Source: a virus. From it: 64,000 nucleotides of DNA. The translations under genes were made by a program, and so were the position numbers. The stretch lies in IMG/VR virus record IMGVR_UViG_3300007623_000006, positions 1 through 64,000 of that record. One strand, given 5' to 3'. Positions 53,654 to 62,007 of the stretch are shown in pieces. Positions within the stretch are counted from its first letter, which is position 1; every line of letters begins with the position of its first letter. Under the pieces are notes generated by a model. That model was not told the origin of the DNA, made no database searches, and saw only the letters and a program-made list of their open reading frames with translations.

Positions 53654-54592
53654 ATGGAGACTTTCAAACCTATCATATCAATAACTCACAACGACCTAGA
53701 TGGGTTAGGTTGTCAACTAGTTTTAAAGTGGGTTCACCAAGATGTACACTATCATTCTACATCATATAATACATTATTAAACACACTTATAGAACTTGAA
53801 GATTTATTAAAATACGATAGAAGTAAAACACTTATAGTAATAAGTGATTTGTCAGTAAAAGATGACGAAGCAAAAGTATTAAAACGGATTGTTACTGATA
53901 ATCCTGAAGTAAAGTTTATATATGCTGACCATCACTTAAGAACAACTGAAATGACAATTTTTTTAAAAAAATTACCAAAAAACTTTATAGATTTATATAA
54001 CACAAAAATGTGTTCCGCTAGTATACTGTATTATTATTATAATATACAAATGCCAAAATTAAAAGAGAATATTGATAAAATTAATGCATATGATATGTGG
54101 TTAACAGAATCTAGATTTTTTAAAGATGGTTTAGTGTTAAACGAAATATATGAGTCTTTAGGACACAATAATTTTTTTAATTCTATATCAAACTACGGTA
54201 ACTTAACAGAAACAATTACAAGAAAAATTAATAAAACAAATACCAAGATAGAGAATTTTATTAATCAAATAGATTCAAACTCATTCATTTATTATGATGA
54301 TTTAATAGTAGTTGCGCAGATAGATAAGTATAAGTCAATATTACAATATTATTTAAGTCGACCTATAAGTATAATTATAAGTTCAAATTTTAATTTTAGT
54401 ATTAGACTATCAAATGAACTCAAAGACATTGAAGTAGAAAAATATACTCAATTATTTTTTGAATACTTTAAAGAAAATAATATAGAGTATTATTATGCTC
54501 ATAGGCAAGTTTTCGGGTTTAATTCAACTAACTACAATATATTAGAGGATTTTGATACATTTTTATCATTTATTTCATCAAAAATTAACTAA
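53654..54592 (+). CDS. DHH-family phosphoesterase
   Basis: A 312-aa protein with the DHH metal-binding motifs: H12-N-D14-L-D16 (HNDLDG), D65 in ISDLS, and D92-H-H in YADHH. Such enzymes are nanoRNases, cyclic dinucleotide phosphodiesterases or RecJ-like nucleases. Size and simple layout fit NrnA-like enzymes, but the C-terminal DHHA1 (GG-rich) region is not obvious. It could degrade short RNA or signalling cyclic nucleotides (an anti-defence role). It has a late promoter of its own. Confidence 0.78.
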   Translation: METFKPIISITHNDLDGLGCQLVLKWVHQDVHYHSTSYNTLLNTLIELEDLLKYDRSKTLIVISDLSVKDDEAKVLKRIVTDNPEVKFIYADHHLRTTEMTIFLKKLPKNFIDLYNTKMCSASILYYYYNIQMPKLKENIDKINAYDMWLTESRFFKDGLVLNEIYESLGHNNFFNSISNYGNLTETITRKINKTNTKIENFINQIDSNSFIYYDDLIVVAQIDKYKSILQYYLSRPISIIISSNFNFSIRLSNELKDIEVEKYTQLFFEYFKENNIEYYYAHRQVFGFNSTNYNILEDFDTFLSFISSKIN

Positions 54593-54600
54593 AAAATCGT

Positions 54601-54606
54601 TATAAT
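54601..54606 (+). promoter_or_regulatory. Candidate -10 element before gp41
   Basis: TATAAT 28 bases before the gp41 start. No clear -35. Confidence 0.4.
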
Positions 54607-54634
54607 ACTATTACTACTCAACAAAAGGATATAA

Positions 54635-56038
54635 ATGCAAGATATAATTCTTAGGAATTTATTAGATGATAACGACTACTACAGAAAAGTTTTTCCATAT
54701 TTAACAAGAAAACATTTCCAAAGTATTGAAGCACAAGAGTTGTTTGAACTAATTAAATCTTATTCTACTGAATTTAGCCAGAAACCTAATAAAAAAGAGT
54801 TAGGTTTATTGATTAAAAATAACTCTAAACTTGGGGACAAAGTAAAGGAAGGTGTACTAACATTTTATAAACAAGTGTTAACAGACGATAAAGTAGATAA
54901 TAAAGAATTTCTTATCCAAGAAACTGAAAAATATATTCAGAAAGTTGAAATGACAGATGCAGTGTTAAAATCTGCTTATATGATTCAAAAAGGTGATGGT
55001 GAATTTGAAAAAGTTTTAGGGTTTGTTAGTGATGCACTAAAAGTTAGATTTGATACTGACATTGGTATGAATTATAATGAATCGTTAGAACATAGACTTG
55101 AGTATTATCACAAGAAAAACTTTGGTCTTACAAGTGGTATGGAAAGTATTGATAAAATATTAGGTGGTGGATTTAAACCTAAAACGCTTAATGTACTAGG
55201 TGCTCCATCTCATGTTGGTAAGTCAATGGGTCTTATATCGGTTGCTGCTGCACTTGCATTAAAGAAAAAGAAAGTACTGTTTATTCCACTTGAGATGAGT
55301 GAAGAAGAGATAGGTAAAAGAATGGATAGTAATATTCTTGATGTTAACTCAAATGAGATTAAGGATTTATCACTAGAAGTTTTTAGAGAAAAATTTAATT
55401 CAATTAAAGAATACTTAGGTGATACTATTATTAAAGAGTTTCCTGCTGGTGTACTAAACTCGTTCAAAATTGAAGGTTTACTTGACGATTTGGCAATGAA
55501 TGAATCTTTTATACCTGATATTATTGTTATTGACTACTTAACACTTATGAGTTCAAGTAGAGTAACAATGGCACAGGCAGGTGGTGGGTATGCTTTCTAC
55601 AAAGCAATTGCTGAAGAGTTACACGCCTTATCAAAAAAATACAATGTACCTGTTTTAACAGCTGCACAGTTAAATAGAAGTGCTTATGGAAATAAGGAAG
55701 CAGGTTTAGAAACTATTGCTGATTCGCTTGGTATTGTACAAACAGCAGATGTGTTTGTTGCTATGATTACAGATGATGTGTTAAAAGAAAATGGTAGAAT
55801 GTATTGGAAGTTCCTAAAGAACAGAAATACTGGTATGTTAAAAAGTCAACTGGTTGGTATTGATTATACTAGAGCAAGATTTTATGATGTGGAAGAGGAT
55901 ACTGAGGCTGCCGCTAATATCACAAGTAGTTTTACAAATCCAACAGAAACAAATGTAGGGTTAGACACATTAAGTAATAAAGGTCAAGAAAATAGTCTAG
56001 ACTTTAGTGTATTAAATTTTGGAGGTTCAAATGGTTGA
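54635..56038 (+). CDS. 41: Replicative DnaB-type helicase, gp41-like
   Basis: A 467-aa helicase close to T4 gp41 (475 aa). An N-terminal helical domain is followed by a RecA core with Walker A GAPSHVGKS at 189-197, Walker B IIVIDYLTLM, AAQLNRSA, and an arginine-finger region. It unwinds at the fork and carries the primase. Its end overlaps the next gene by 8 bases, with the ribosome site GGAGGT of that gene inside it. Confidence 0.93.
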   Translation: MQDIILRNLLDDNDYYRKVFPYLTRKHFQSIEAQELFELIKSYSTEFSQKPNKKELGLLIKNNSKLGDKVKEGVLTFYKQVLTDDKVDNKEFLIQETEKYIQKVEMTDAVLKSAYMIQKGDGEFEKVLGFVSDALKVRFDTDIGMNYNESLEHRLEYYHKKNFGLTSGMESIDKILGGGFKPKTLNVLGAPSHVGKSMGLISVAAALALKKKKVLFIPLEMSEEEIGKRMDSNILDVNSNEIKDLSLEVFREKFNSIKEYLGDTIIKEFPAGVLNSFKIEGLLDDLAMNESFIPDIIVIDYLTLMSSSRVTMAQAGGGYAFYKAIAEELHALSKKYNVPVLTAAQLNRSAYGNKEAGLETIADSLGIVQTADVFVAMITDDVLKENGRMYWKFLKNRNTGMLKSQLVGIDYTRARFYDVEEDTEAAANITSSFTNPTETNVGLDTLSNKGQENSLDFSVLNFGGSNG

Positions 56039-56465
56039 TTTTGATGTAGAGTTTGACGAGCAGTGTCTTTTGTGTTTATATGATAATGATAGAATTTATT
56101 ATACAATTGTTCAGAGGGAACCTGAGTTAAGACATACTGGAGTGAGTGTTATCAGAAGAATTTTAAATAATAAACATAAGTTTATAGGAGACTTTTATGC
56201 AACTCAAGGTCATTTTAGTATTGTTTACATTGATGATGAAAATATTAAGATGAATAAAGAATTTGCAGGTGCAGACAGAAACGAACTTACATTAAATGAG
56301 TTAGACGAATATTTAACTGAAGATATATTTAATTACATATATGTATATGATGTTGCTAGAGACTGTATAATTATTAAAGAACCAAATCAAGATTTATATA
56401 CTTTAGATTTCCACAATAGAGAAGATGTTGAAAAATTTATTAACGAAATAACTAATTATAAATAA
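56031..56465 (+). CDS. Unknown 144-aa protein
   Basis: A soluble acidic protein not recognised, with beta strands and a final helix. The start at 56031 has GGAGGT five bases upstream, one of the best ribosome sites here, and overlaps the gp41 gene end. An extension upstream to a TTG is unlikely. Perhaps a replication accessory. Confidence 0.55.
   Translation: MVDFDVEFDEQCLLCLYDNDRIYYTIVQREPELRHTGVSVIRRILNNKHKFIGDFYATQGHFSIVYIDDENIKMNKEFAGADRNELTLNELDEYLTEDIFNYIYVYDVARDCIIIKEPNQDLYTLDFHNREDVEKFINEITNYK
56457..56464 (+). promoter_or_regulatory. T4-type late promoter starting the accessory structural block
   Basis: TATAAATA overlapping the stop of the 144-aa gene, 28 bases before the start at 56493. 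It begins the late block. Confidence 0.7.
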
Positions 56466-56492
56466 TACAGTAAGAAAAATTAGGAGTAGTTA

Positions 56493-57056
56493 ATGGACGC
56501 TATACCAGTATCACAAATTGATTTAAAAGGACTTGACATAGATGCTTATAGAACATCTGTTTCAGGTAACGCTTATATATCAGGTGGTGCTTTACTTGAC
56601 TTAACAACAGGTAGAGCATATGTAGTTAAAGAGCAGGTAGTAGATTTACCTAACTTAGGTTTAAACTACATATATTATGACATTTCACAAGAAAAATATG
56701 AAGTATCTGATATGTTATTAAAGAATCTTGGAAACAGAAAACTATTGTTTATTATTAATAAAAGAGAAAATGGTTCATTAGATTCTATAATCAACGCAAC
56801 TGATATTAAAAATAGAGACCTTACACTTCCTAATATTTCAGACCAAGTTTATTCAACTGATACAGAATATAAACTAACAATTGTTGGTGATACTGTAACT
56901 GTTAACAACCACGACATTAAGAGAGTTGAAGAGTTTTATATTCATGGAGTAGGGGTAGTTTTATCAAAGTCTATTTTAGCAGTTCAAGGAAAGCAAATTA
57001 TATTAGACGGTGACGAAATGGATGGTAAACTTTGTGATGTATCTTATTTTTGGTAA
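56493..57056 (+). CDS. Unknown structural-block protein (187 aa)
   Basis: A beta-rich protein with GGALLDLTTGRAYVVKEQ and no known motif. AGGAG ribosome site and late promoter. It is probably a virion or fibre-attachment protein. It is the first of a run of structural genes. Confidence 0.6.
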   Translation: MDAIPVSQIDLKGLDIDAYRTSVSGNAYISGGALLDLTTGRAYVVKEQVVDLPNLGLNYIYYDISQEKYEVSDMLLKNLGNRKLLFIINKRENGSLDSIINATDIKNRDLTLPNISDQVYSTDTEYKLTIVGDTVTVNNHDIKRVEEFYIHGVGVVLSKSILAVQGKQIILDGDEMDGKLCDVSYFW

Positions 57057-57102
57057 TTAATAAATATAATAAACTTAATAAAAAATTATAGAGGAAAAAG
57101 AT

Positions 57103-57855
57103 ATGGCTATAGAAACACAACAAATATCAGCTGACAATGTCGTAGAAACCGACCTTAGGGTATTTGCACACCCTGACGACTTAGGTAAGTTAGATTTATT
57201 ACAAATCACTGCACCTACAGATATAGATTATTTACTAAACAAGGTAGATAGTATTCAAAACCCAATACAAGATATGGGAGAATTTGACCCGACAATTGAT
57301 GGTATGTTCCCTGAAGGTGCTATGTCAGGTTGGTTGTACAGAGTTGCAAATGATGGTGATATAGGTTCTATGTCTCTATCAGCAGGTGACACAATTTTCG
57401 CTATTGCAGATGTAGTAGATAGAACTGACCCTAGCCTATGGGTAAAAATTGATAATACAGAAGGTAACGATATCCTTAGAACTAATGATATTGATACTGA
57501 CCCAACAATGCTTAATGCAACAGATGAAACAATTGGTTCTGCTTTAGCTGTTAAGTCATATGTTGACACTATGGTTATGGACTTAAACACTACTTTAATG
57601 ACAGAAATTGAAGCAGCTGGACAGTCTAGTACATCTGCAATCAAAGTAACTGATTGGGTGGATATAGTTGAAGATGGAACAGACTCACTTATGGTGATGA
57701 TTGAGCCACCTGCAGGTATTGTAAGAATTTACATTGAAGCATGGGGAGATATAGTTGACGGATGGACAATTACACCAGGTATTCCAGAAGTTAGATTTAC
57801 TGATGATGTTGAGCACATTGGTAAAAGAGTAAAAATCACTTATCTAGTAAACTAA
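57103..57855 (+). CDS. Structural protein, possible fibre adapter (250 aa)
   Basis: A protein whose N-terminal 120 residues resemble the virion-attachment parts of phage fibre proteins (LLNKVDSIQNPIQDMGEFDPTI...GAMSGWLYRVANDGDIG, then AGDTIFAI). A helix (KSYVDTMVMDLNTTL) and a small beta domain (GIVRIYIEAWGDIVDG) end the protein. Its stop lies in the arm of the first of three hairpins. Confidence 0.6.
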   Translation: MAIETQQISADNVVETDLRVFAHPDDLGKLDLLQITAPTDIDYLLNKVDSIQNPIQDMGEFDPTIDGMFPEGAMSGWLYRVANDGDIGSMSLSAGDTIFAIADVVDRTDPSLWVKIDNTEGNDILRTNDIDTDPTMLNATDETIGSALAVKSYVDTMVMDLNTTLMTEIEAAGQSSTSAIKVTDWVDIVEDGTDSLMVMIEPPAGIVRIYIEAWGDIVDGWTITPGIPEVRFTDDVEHIGKRVKITYLVN

Positions 57856-57930
57856 TTAATTTTAGTTTACTGATATAACCTTTACCCTACTTTATGTAGG
57901 AGATATTTTTAATTTACCCTCTTAATGAGG
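57847..57930 (+). other. Three consecutive hairpins between structural genes
   Basis: A 9-bp stem GTAAACTAA / TTAGTTTAC surrounds the stop of the 250-aa gene (57848-57870). CCTAC-TTTAT-GTAGG (57886-57900) and CCTC-TTAAT-GAGG (57918-57930) follow. The latter two share the frame TTTACCCT..TT.ATG..GGAG, so one may be a diverged copy of the other. They lie within the leader of the 60-aa RRXRR-type gene. Confidence 0.6.
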
Positions 57931-57949
57931 AGTCCTTAGAAGGTTAATA

Positions 57950-58132
57950 ATGGTATTAGTATACAATAAAAATGGAGAGACTACAGAACCATGTAGCAAC
58001 AAAATTGCTAGGCTACTGTTAAAAGAAGATAAAGCAACTGTAAAGTCTTACAGACCATTTACTATACAACTTAAATTCAACTTAGATGAATTGTATAAAA
58101 AATTTATTGAAGATAAAGCAGGTGACAAATAA
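57950..58132 (+). CDS. Lone RRXRR-type mini-protein
   Basis: A 60-aa protein matching the N-terminal RRXRR region of some HNH nuclease proteins: V-x-NKNGE, then EPCSNKIARLLLKEDKATVKSYRPFTIQL. In those proteins it precedes a nuclease domain. Here the protein ends soon after and no HNH follows. Its stop overlaps the next start by one base, so it is translated with the fibre gene. It may be a domesticated DNA- or RNA-binding module, or a remnant. Confidence 0.68.
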   Translation: MVLVYNKNGETTEPCSNKIARLLLKEDKATVKSYRPFTIQLKFNLDELYKKFIEDKAGDK

Positions 58133-58806
58133 TGGCACTATTATTCAATGAAATACAATCATCATACATTTTACTTAAAAATACCTTTAATAATGTTCTA
58201 AAGGACAGTAAAAATGCACAAGAAGCATTTGAAAGATTAGACTCATTACTTGTACCTGCTACACAAGAAAAAGATGGTTTATTTGCTGCAAGTGATAAAT
58301 TAAAACTTGACACATTACAAGACACTGTAGAAGATGGTGGTATTGGTCATATTTCACTTACAAGTGGGTACGGAACATACTCATTTGAGTCTAACACTAT
58401 AGAGGACACATATACAATACACCACAACCTAAATTCTTTCAATTTGACTGTGACAGTTATGTTTATGAATGATGAAGGTTATTGGGAAAATGCAGTATTC
58501 CCTATGAAATACCTAGACGAGAACACTATTTTTATAGAACTTATAGAACCAAGAGAAGTTATTGTACATATAAATGCAGTTGAGTATTTTTTCTCATTCT
58601 CATATGAAAATAATAATTCACAATTAGTACACGAAATAACTCACAATTTAAATTCGTTTAATTTACTGTATAACATTATGATTTATGACATTGAAGAAGC
58701 AGTTTGGAAAAACGACCTTGCTAAATTTGTTTATAAAGATGAAAATAACTGCATTTTAACTTTAACTGATGCTTCACCATGTAGAGTGAACTTTATTAGA
58801 CTTTAG
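58132..58806 (+). CDS. Fibre-knob protein with two copies of an HNLNS domain
   Basis: A 224-aa protein. The N-terminal 60 residues are a helical attachment region. Two copies of a beta domain follow (about 93-147 and 165-224), each starting with HNLNSFNL and followed by a W.N / WKND segment and a D-E-N strand. A related copy ends the 713-aa fibre that follows. It probably makes a small fibre or chaperone-like tip. Confidence 0.7.
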   Translation: MALLFNEIQSSYILLKNTFNNVLKDSKNAQEAFERLDSLLVPATQEKDGLFAASDKLKLDTLQDTVEDGGIGHISLTSGYGTYSFESNTIEDTYTIHHNLNSFNLTVTVMFMNDEGYWENAVFPMKYLDENTIFIELIEPREVIVHINAVEYFFSFSYENNNSQLVHEITHNLNSFNLLYNIMIYDIEEAVWKNDLAKFVYKDENNCILTLTDASPCRVNFIRL

Positions 58807-58853
58807 AATTTCGTTTAAATAAATATATATGAAATTAAGAAGACTAAAATCTT

Positions 58854-58871
58854 TTTAATATGCATATTAAA
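58854..58871. promoter_or_regulatory. 18-bp perfect palindrome before the long fibre gene
   Basis: TTTAATATGCATATTAAA is a perfect inverted repeat 17 bases before the fibre start; the ribosome site is GGAG at 58880. It could be a dimeric protein site or a small mRNA hairpin. No TATAAATA is seen here. Confidence 0.5.
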
Positions 58872-58888
58872 TAAAAACGGAGAAAAAA

Positions 58889-61030
58889 ATGGCAAATTTT
58901 ATTAAAGCACACGGATTATCTATCGCTAATGGTGGATATGTTGAGAATGCTATAATTGAAACATTAACTACTGCACCAGCATCATTAGAAGTTGGTAGAT
59001 TGTATTACGATTCAACTGCTTCAGAATTAAAGTATGTTAAAGCTGATGGTGGTGTTGCTACTGTTAAGACTTTCGCTACAAAAGAAGATGCTGATGCATT
59101 TAAAGCGTTATTAGATTCAACTGATGGAGCTGCAGAAGTTGGTGTTACTGGTGTTACTGGTGTTAATGGTGAGTTTAGTATTACTGACGGTGATGTTCAA
59201 GTTTCTGTAGATGCAATTGTTGCTGCTATTGATGCTGAAATTAAAGCAAGAAAAAATGCTATCACAACTGAAGCAAATGCTAGAACTGCAGCTGATACTG
59301 CAATTACAACTGCTTATGAAGCGGCTGATACTGCAATTACAACTGCTTATGAAGCGGCTGATACTGCAATTAATGCAACAATTACTGCATTAAAAGATGG
59401 TTCTGAATCAACAATCGCTGACTTAGATGGAGCTGATGCTGCACAAGTTGCAAGATTAGTTGCGTTAGAAGATTTAGTTGATGGTGATATGGGTGACATG
59501 ACAACATTAACTACAGACCATAAGGACACATTAGTTGGAGCAATTAACGAAGTTGATGCAAACGCTGATGCTACTGCTGCTGATTTAGCACAAGAAATCT
59601 CTGATAGAGAAACTGCTATTACTGATTTAACTACTTACACTGATACAAACTTTGTAAACAAAACTACTTCATCATTACAATCAATTGTTGCTGATGTTAA
59701 TATGGGTGGTTCTTTAACAGTTACTGGTGACTTAACAGTTAACGGTGGTAACTTTGTTACTGAAGCTGAAGTTGTTACTTTTGCTGACAATGTTTTAACA
59801 TTAAACTCTAATGTTACAACTGGTGCACCAACTGAAAACGCTGGTTTAGAAGTTTCAAGAGGTGATGAGGGTACATTATCTATCTTCACATTCAATGAGT
59901 TAAATGATTATGTTACTATTCCTGTATGGGATGCTACTGCAAATGAAGGTGCTGGTGCGTTTGTTCAAGACGAAATCGCTGGTAAAACATGGGCTGGTGC
60001 TGAATTCTTAAGAATTGAAGATGCTACTGCTGCATTAGGTGCTGATTTACAAGCTGAATTAGACCTTAGTCAAGCTAGTGCTGGATTAACTGTAGACGGT
60101 GAGTATGTTGTTGCAACATCTGCTAACTACATCGCTACTGCTACAACTTTACACAATGCTACAGTATTATTAGATACACAAGCTAAAACAACTGCTGACG
60201 CTTTAGCACAAGAAATTTCTGACAGAGAATCTGCTGTAACAGCTGAAGAAACTGCAAGAATTGCTGCTGATACTGCTGAAGAAACTGCAAGAATTGCAGG
60301 TGATGACGCTTTAGACGCAAGAGTTACTACAGTTGAAGAACAAGTAAATGGTAAAATTGGTGAATTATCTACATTAACTAATACTGATAATGACACTGGT
60401 TTAGTTGCTGAAAATATTGTTGATGCTATCAATGATGTTGATGCTGATTTAAGTGCTGAAGTTTCTAGAGCAACTGGTGCTGAAGCTGCTATTTCAGGTG
60501 TAATTACTGCATTAAAAGATGGTTCAACTTCTACAATTAAAAATTTAGATGATGCAATCGCTTTAAATACAACTAACTTAAACCAAGAAATTTCTGATAG
60601 ACAAGCTGCAATCACTGCTGAGCAAACTGCTAGAGAAAATGCTGATTCTGCAATCAACTCTACTATCACTGCATTAAAAGACGGTTCTACTTCAACTATT
60701 GCTGATTTAGATACTGCTATTGCTGATGAAGTAACTAGAGCAACTGGTGCTGAAGCGACTATCAATACTACAATTTCAACAATGAAAACTGATATTAATG
60801 CAATGTACTACACATTCACTGCAGATGTAGCTGGTTCTACATTCAATATTGCACATAACTTAAATTCTGAATTTGTTTCAGTACAAGTATGGGTATATGA
60901 TGATGCTACTACTAAATGGAAAAATGACATTGTTGCTATCGAAATCGTAGATAACGCAAACTTAAACATTTACTTAACTGAATCTAGAAAAGTTAAAGTA
61001 ATCGTTTCTAAAATCGCTAACTTAGCGTAA
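58889..61030 (+). CDS. Long tail-fibre-like coiled-coil protein
   Basis: A 713-aa protein. The N-terminal 60 residues look like a virion-binding domain (NGGYVENAIIETL). The middle is a long run of repeated helical motifs: ALKDGS..TIADLD (four copies, some TIKNLD), EISDR..AIT/AV (three), and T-A-E-E-T-A-R-I-A. These form trimeric coiled coils as in fibres. A beta segment GGSLTVTGDLTVNGGNFVT (about 276-300) resembles other fibre shafts. The C-terminus HNLNSEFVSVQVWVYDD...WKND is the same knob domain as in the upstream gene. A terminator-like hairpin follows. Confidence 0.82.
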   Translation: MANFIKAHGLSIANGGYVENAIIETLTTAPASLEVGRLYYDSTASELKYVKADGGVATVKTFATKEDADAFKALLDSTDGAAEVGVTGVTGVNGEFSITDGDVQVSVDAIVAAIDAEIKARKNAITTEANARTAADTAITTAYEAADTAITTAYEAADTAINATITALKDGSESTIADLDGADAAQVARLVALEDLVDGDMGDMTTLTTDHKDTLVGAINEVDANADATAADLAQEISDRETAITDLTTYTDTNFVNKTTSSLQSIVADVNMGGSLTVTGDLTVNGGNFVTEAEVVTFADNVLTLNSNVTTGAPTENAGLEVSRGDEGTLSIFTFNELNDYVTIPVWDATANEGAGAFVQDEIAGKTWAGAEFLRIEDATAALGADLQAELDLSQASAGLTVDGEYVVATSANYIATATTLHNATVLLDTQAKTTADALAQEISDRESAVTAEETARIAADTAEETARIAGDDALDARVTTVEEQVNGKIGELSTLTNTDNDTGLVAENIVDAINDVDADLSAEVSRATGAEAAISGVITALKDGSTSTIKNLDDAIALNTTNLNQEISDRQAAITAEQTARENADSAINSTITALKDGSTSTIADLDTAIADEVTRATGAEATINTTISTMKTDINAMYYTFTADVAGSTFNIAHNLNSEFVSVQVWVYDDATTKWKNDIVAIEIVDNANLNIYLTESRKVKVIVSKIANLA
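59291..59371 (+). repeat. 33-bp tandem repeat inside the fibre
   Basis: Two exact 33-bp copies and a 15-bp part encode A-D-T-A-I-T-T-A-Y-E-A. Identity at the DNA level indicates a recent duplication that can change fibre length in 11-residue steps. Confidence 0.9.
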
Positions 61031-61042
61031 GTTTTAGAATTT

Positions 61043-61067
61043 ATATAGAGGTCACTGACCTCTATAT
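61043..61067 (+). terminator. Terminator-like hairpin after the long fibre gene
   Basis: A nearly perfect 25-bp inverted repeat (ATATAGAGGTCA / TGACCTCTATAT around one C) lies 12 bases after the stop. It has no T-run, so termination may be incomplete. Confidence 0.6.
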
Positions 61068-61098
61068 TCTAATAAAAATATTATAATAAAGGATTATT

Positions 61099-61326
61099 GT
61101 GGAAACACAAAAAACACCTGAAGAATTTCAGACCGAAATACTAACAAAACTTAAAAATCTAACCAATTATGTTAATAGACTTGATAATGTCATTTCCGAA
61201 ATGGATTTAATGAAACCTAAAGAAAATATAGAATCACTTGAAAATCACATATTAATGATACAAGCACAGAAAGAGTTTGTTAAAATGGCACTACAAGAGA
61301 TGAAGGACACATATGGAAACAGTTGA
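61099..61326 (+). CDS. Small coiled-coil protein 1 (75 aa)
   Basis: A helical protein starting at GTG (AAAGGA upstream; a TATAAT-like sequence just before). It ends within the start of the next small gene. Its layout (LTKLKNLTNYVNRLDNV...ENIESLENHILMIQAQKEFVK) resembles that of the 77-aa protein at 61313-61546, so the two may be diverged duplicates. Role unknown. Confidence 0.55.
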   Translation: METQKTPEEFQTEILTKLKNLTNYVNRLDNVISEMDLMKPKENIESLENHILMIQAQKEFVKMALQEMKDTYGNS

Positions 61327-61546
61327 AATGAAAAAACAACTTCTTGAAAAATGGTTTAAGAGAGTGCATGAACAGATAAATTTATTAGAGTATAGAGTAA
61401 GACACTTAGACTTAAAAGACCCTGCTAACAATCATTATGATTTAATTATAAATGAAGTTGAAACTCAGTTTGAAAATATCAAAGTAATAAGGAAAGTCCT
61501 TAAAAATGACGCATTTATTAGAGGATTTGATTTCAAAGAATTATAA
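61313..61546 (+). CDS. Small coiled-coil protein 2 (77 aa)
   Basis: A helical protein overlapping the 75-aa gene by 14 bases. The helical pattern EKWFKRVHEQINLLEYRVRHLD, then NEVETQFENIKVIRKVL, is similar to the first small protein. It may form a hetero-oligomer with it. A late promoter overlaps its stop. Confidence 0.55.
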   Translation: METVEMKKQLLEKWFKRVHEQINLLEYRVRHLDLKDPANNHYDLIINEVETQFENIKVIRKVLKNDAFIRGFDFKEL

Positions 61547-61549
61547 ATA
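61542..61549 (+). promoter_or_regulatory. T4-type late promoter for the leader RNA and zinc-ribbon gene
   Basis: TATAAATA; transcription should start near 61555, leaving a leader of about 88 bases before the ATG at 61643. Confidence 0.7.
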
Positions 61550-61575
61550 CAGTAGATTAATAAGTTGTTAATCGA

Positions 61576-61634
61576 TAGTCATAAAAAAGAGAGGGATGAC
61601 TACCCTCGGCAACCCTATAAAAATAAAAAAGAGG
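61576..61634 (+). promoter_or_regulatory. Candidate pseudoknot leader element controlling the zinc-ribbon gene
   Basis: The leader has GAGGG (61591-61595) pairing with CCCTC (61603-61607). The seven loop bases ATGACTA (61596-61602) are the exact reverse complement of TAGTCAT at 61576-61582. The order a-b-a'-b' is that of an H-type pseudoknot. CGGCAACC follows. The ribosome site GAGG at 61631-61634 can pair with CCTC of the stem, so the fold could control access to it. The CCC-(n)-CGGCAACC stretch recalls part of SAM-riboswitch cores. No ligand can be named from sequence. Confidence 0.5.
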
Positions 61635-61642
61635 TAATAACA

Positions 61643-61846
61643 ATGGCAAAAATAGACGGATTTTCAGTAGAAAAAAACGGTAAAATAGTAAGAATGGTAA
61701 AATTACAATGCGATGAGTGTGGTTTTGAATGTGTAGCAGCTGAAGCTGGTATGAAAAAATTAGAAAACATTTATGCTGGGCATGTATGTAATAACTGTAT
61801 TGCTAAGAAAAATGTAGCTGTAGGTTCTAAGTGGAAAAAAGCATAA
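61643..61846 (+). CDS. Zinc-ribbon-like small protein (67 aa)
   Basis: A 67-aa basic protein from the ATG at 61643 with GAGG 8 bases upstream. Two CxxC pairs, CDEC (about 23-26) and CNNC (about 50-53), can bind one zinc. It ends SKWKKA. Such minimal ribbons can bind nucleic acid or RNA polymerase. A frame extension upstream to a TTG crosses the leader element and is not used. It follows a structured leader and precedes a 39-aa gene. Confidence 0.7.
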   Translation: MAKIDGFSVEKNGKIVRMVKLQCDECGFECVAAEAGMKKLENIYAGHVCNNCIAKKNVAVGSKWKKA

Positions 61847-61866
61847 TCTTATTTTAGGAGATTAAC

Positions 61867-61986
61867 ATGACACTTTATGAAAAAGGCAGAGAAAGAAAAT
61901 TAGCATTAAAAACAAGAGTTGAGCTAATCAAGTCTAAACAAAGAGAAAAGACTGCTAGACTAAATCTTAAAAGAATTGGTTTATAA
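61867..61986 (+). CDS. 39-aa basic helical protein
   Basis: A short gene with the strong site TTAGGAG before the ATG. The product is Lys/Arg-rich and helical (MTLYEKGRERKLALKTRVEL...). It is the right length and spacing for a real gene between two expressed genes. It could bind nucleic acid or cap another virion protein. Function unknown. Confidence 0.6.
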   Translation: MTLYEKGRERKLALKTRVELIKSKQREKTARLNLKRIGL

Positions 61987-62007
61987 AGTCTGATAACAGG
62001 AGATAAT

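Noticed and set aside
61565-61642. 26-residue extension of the zinc-ribbon protein from a TTG
   Set aside because: No ribosome site, and the segment holds the structured leader; the ATG at 61643 follows GAGG.
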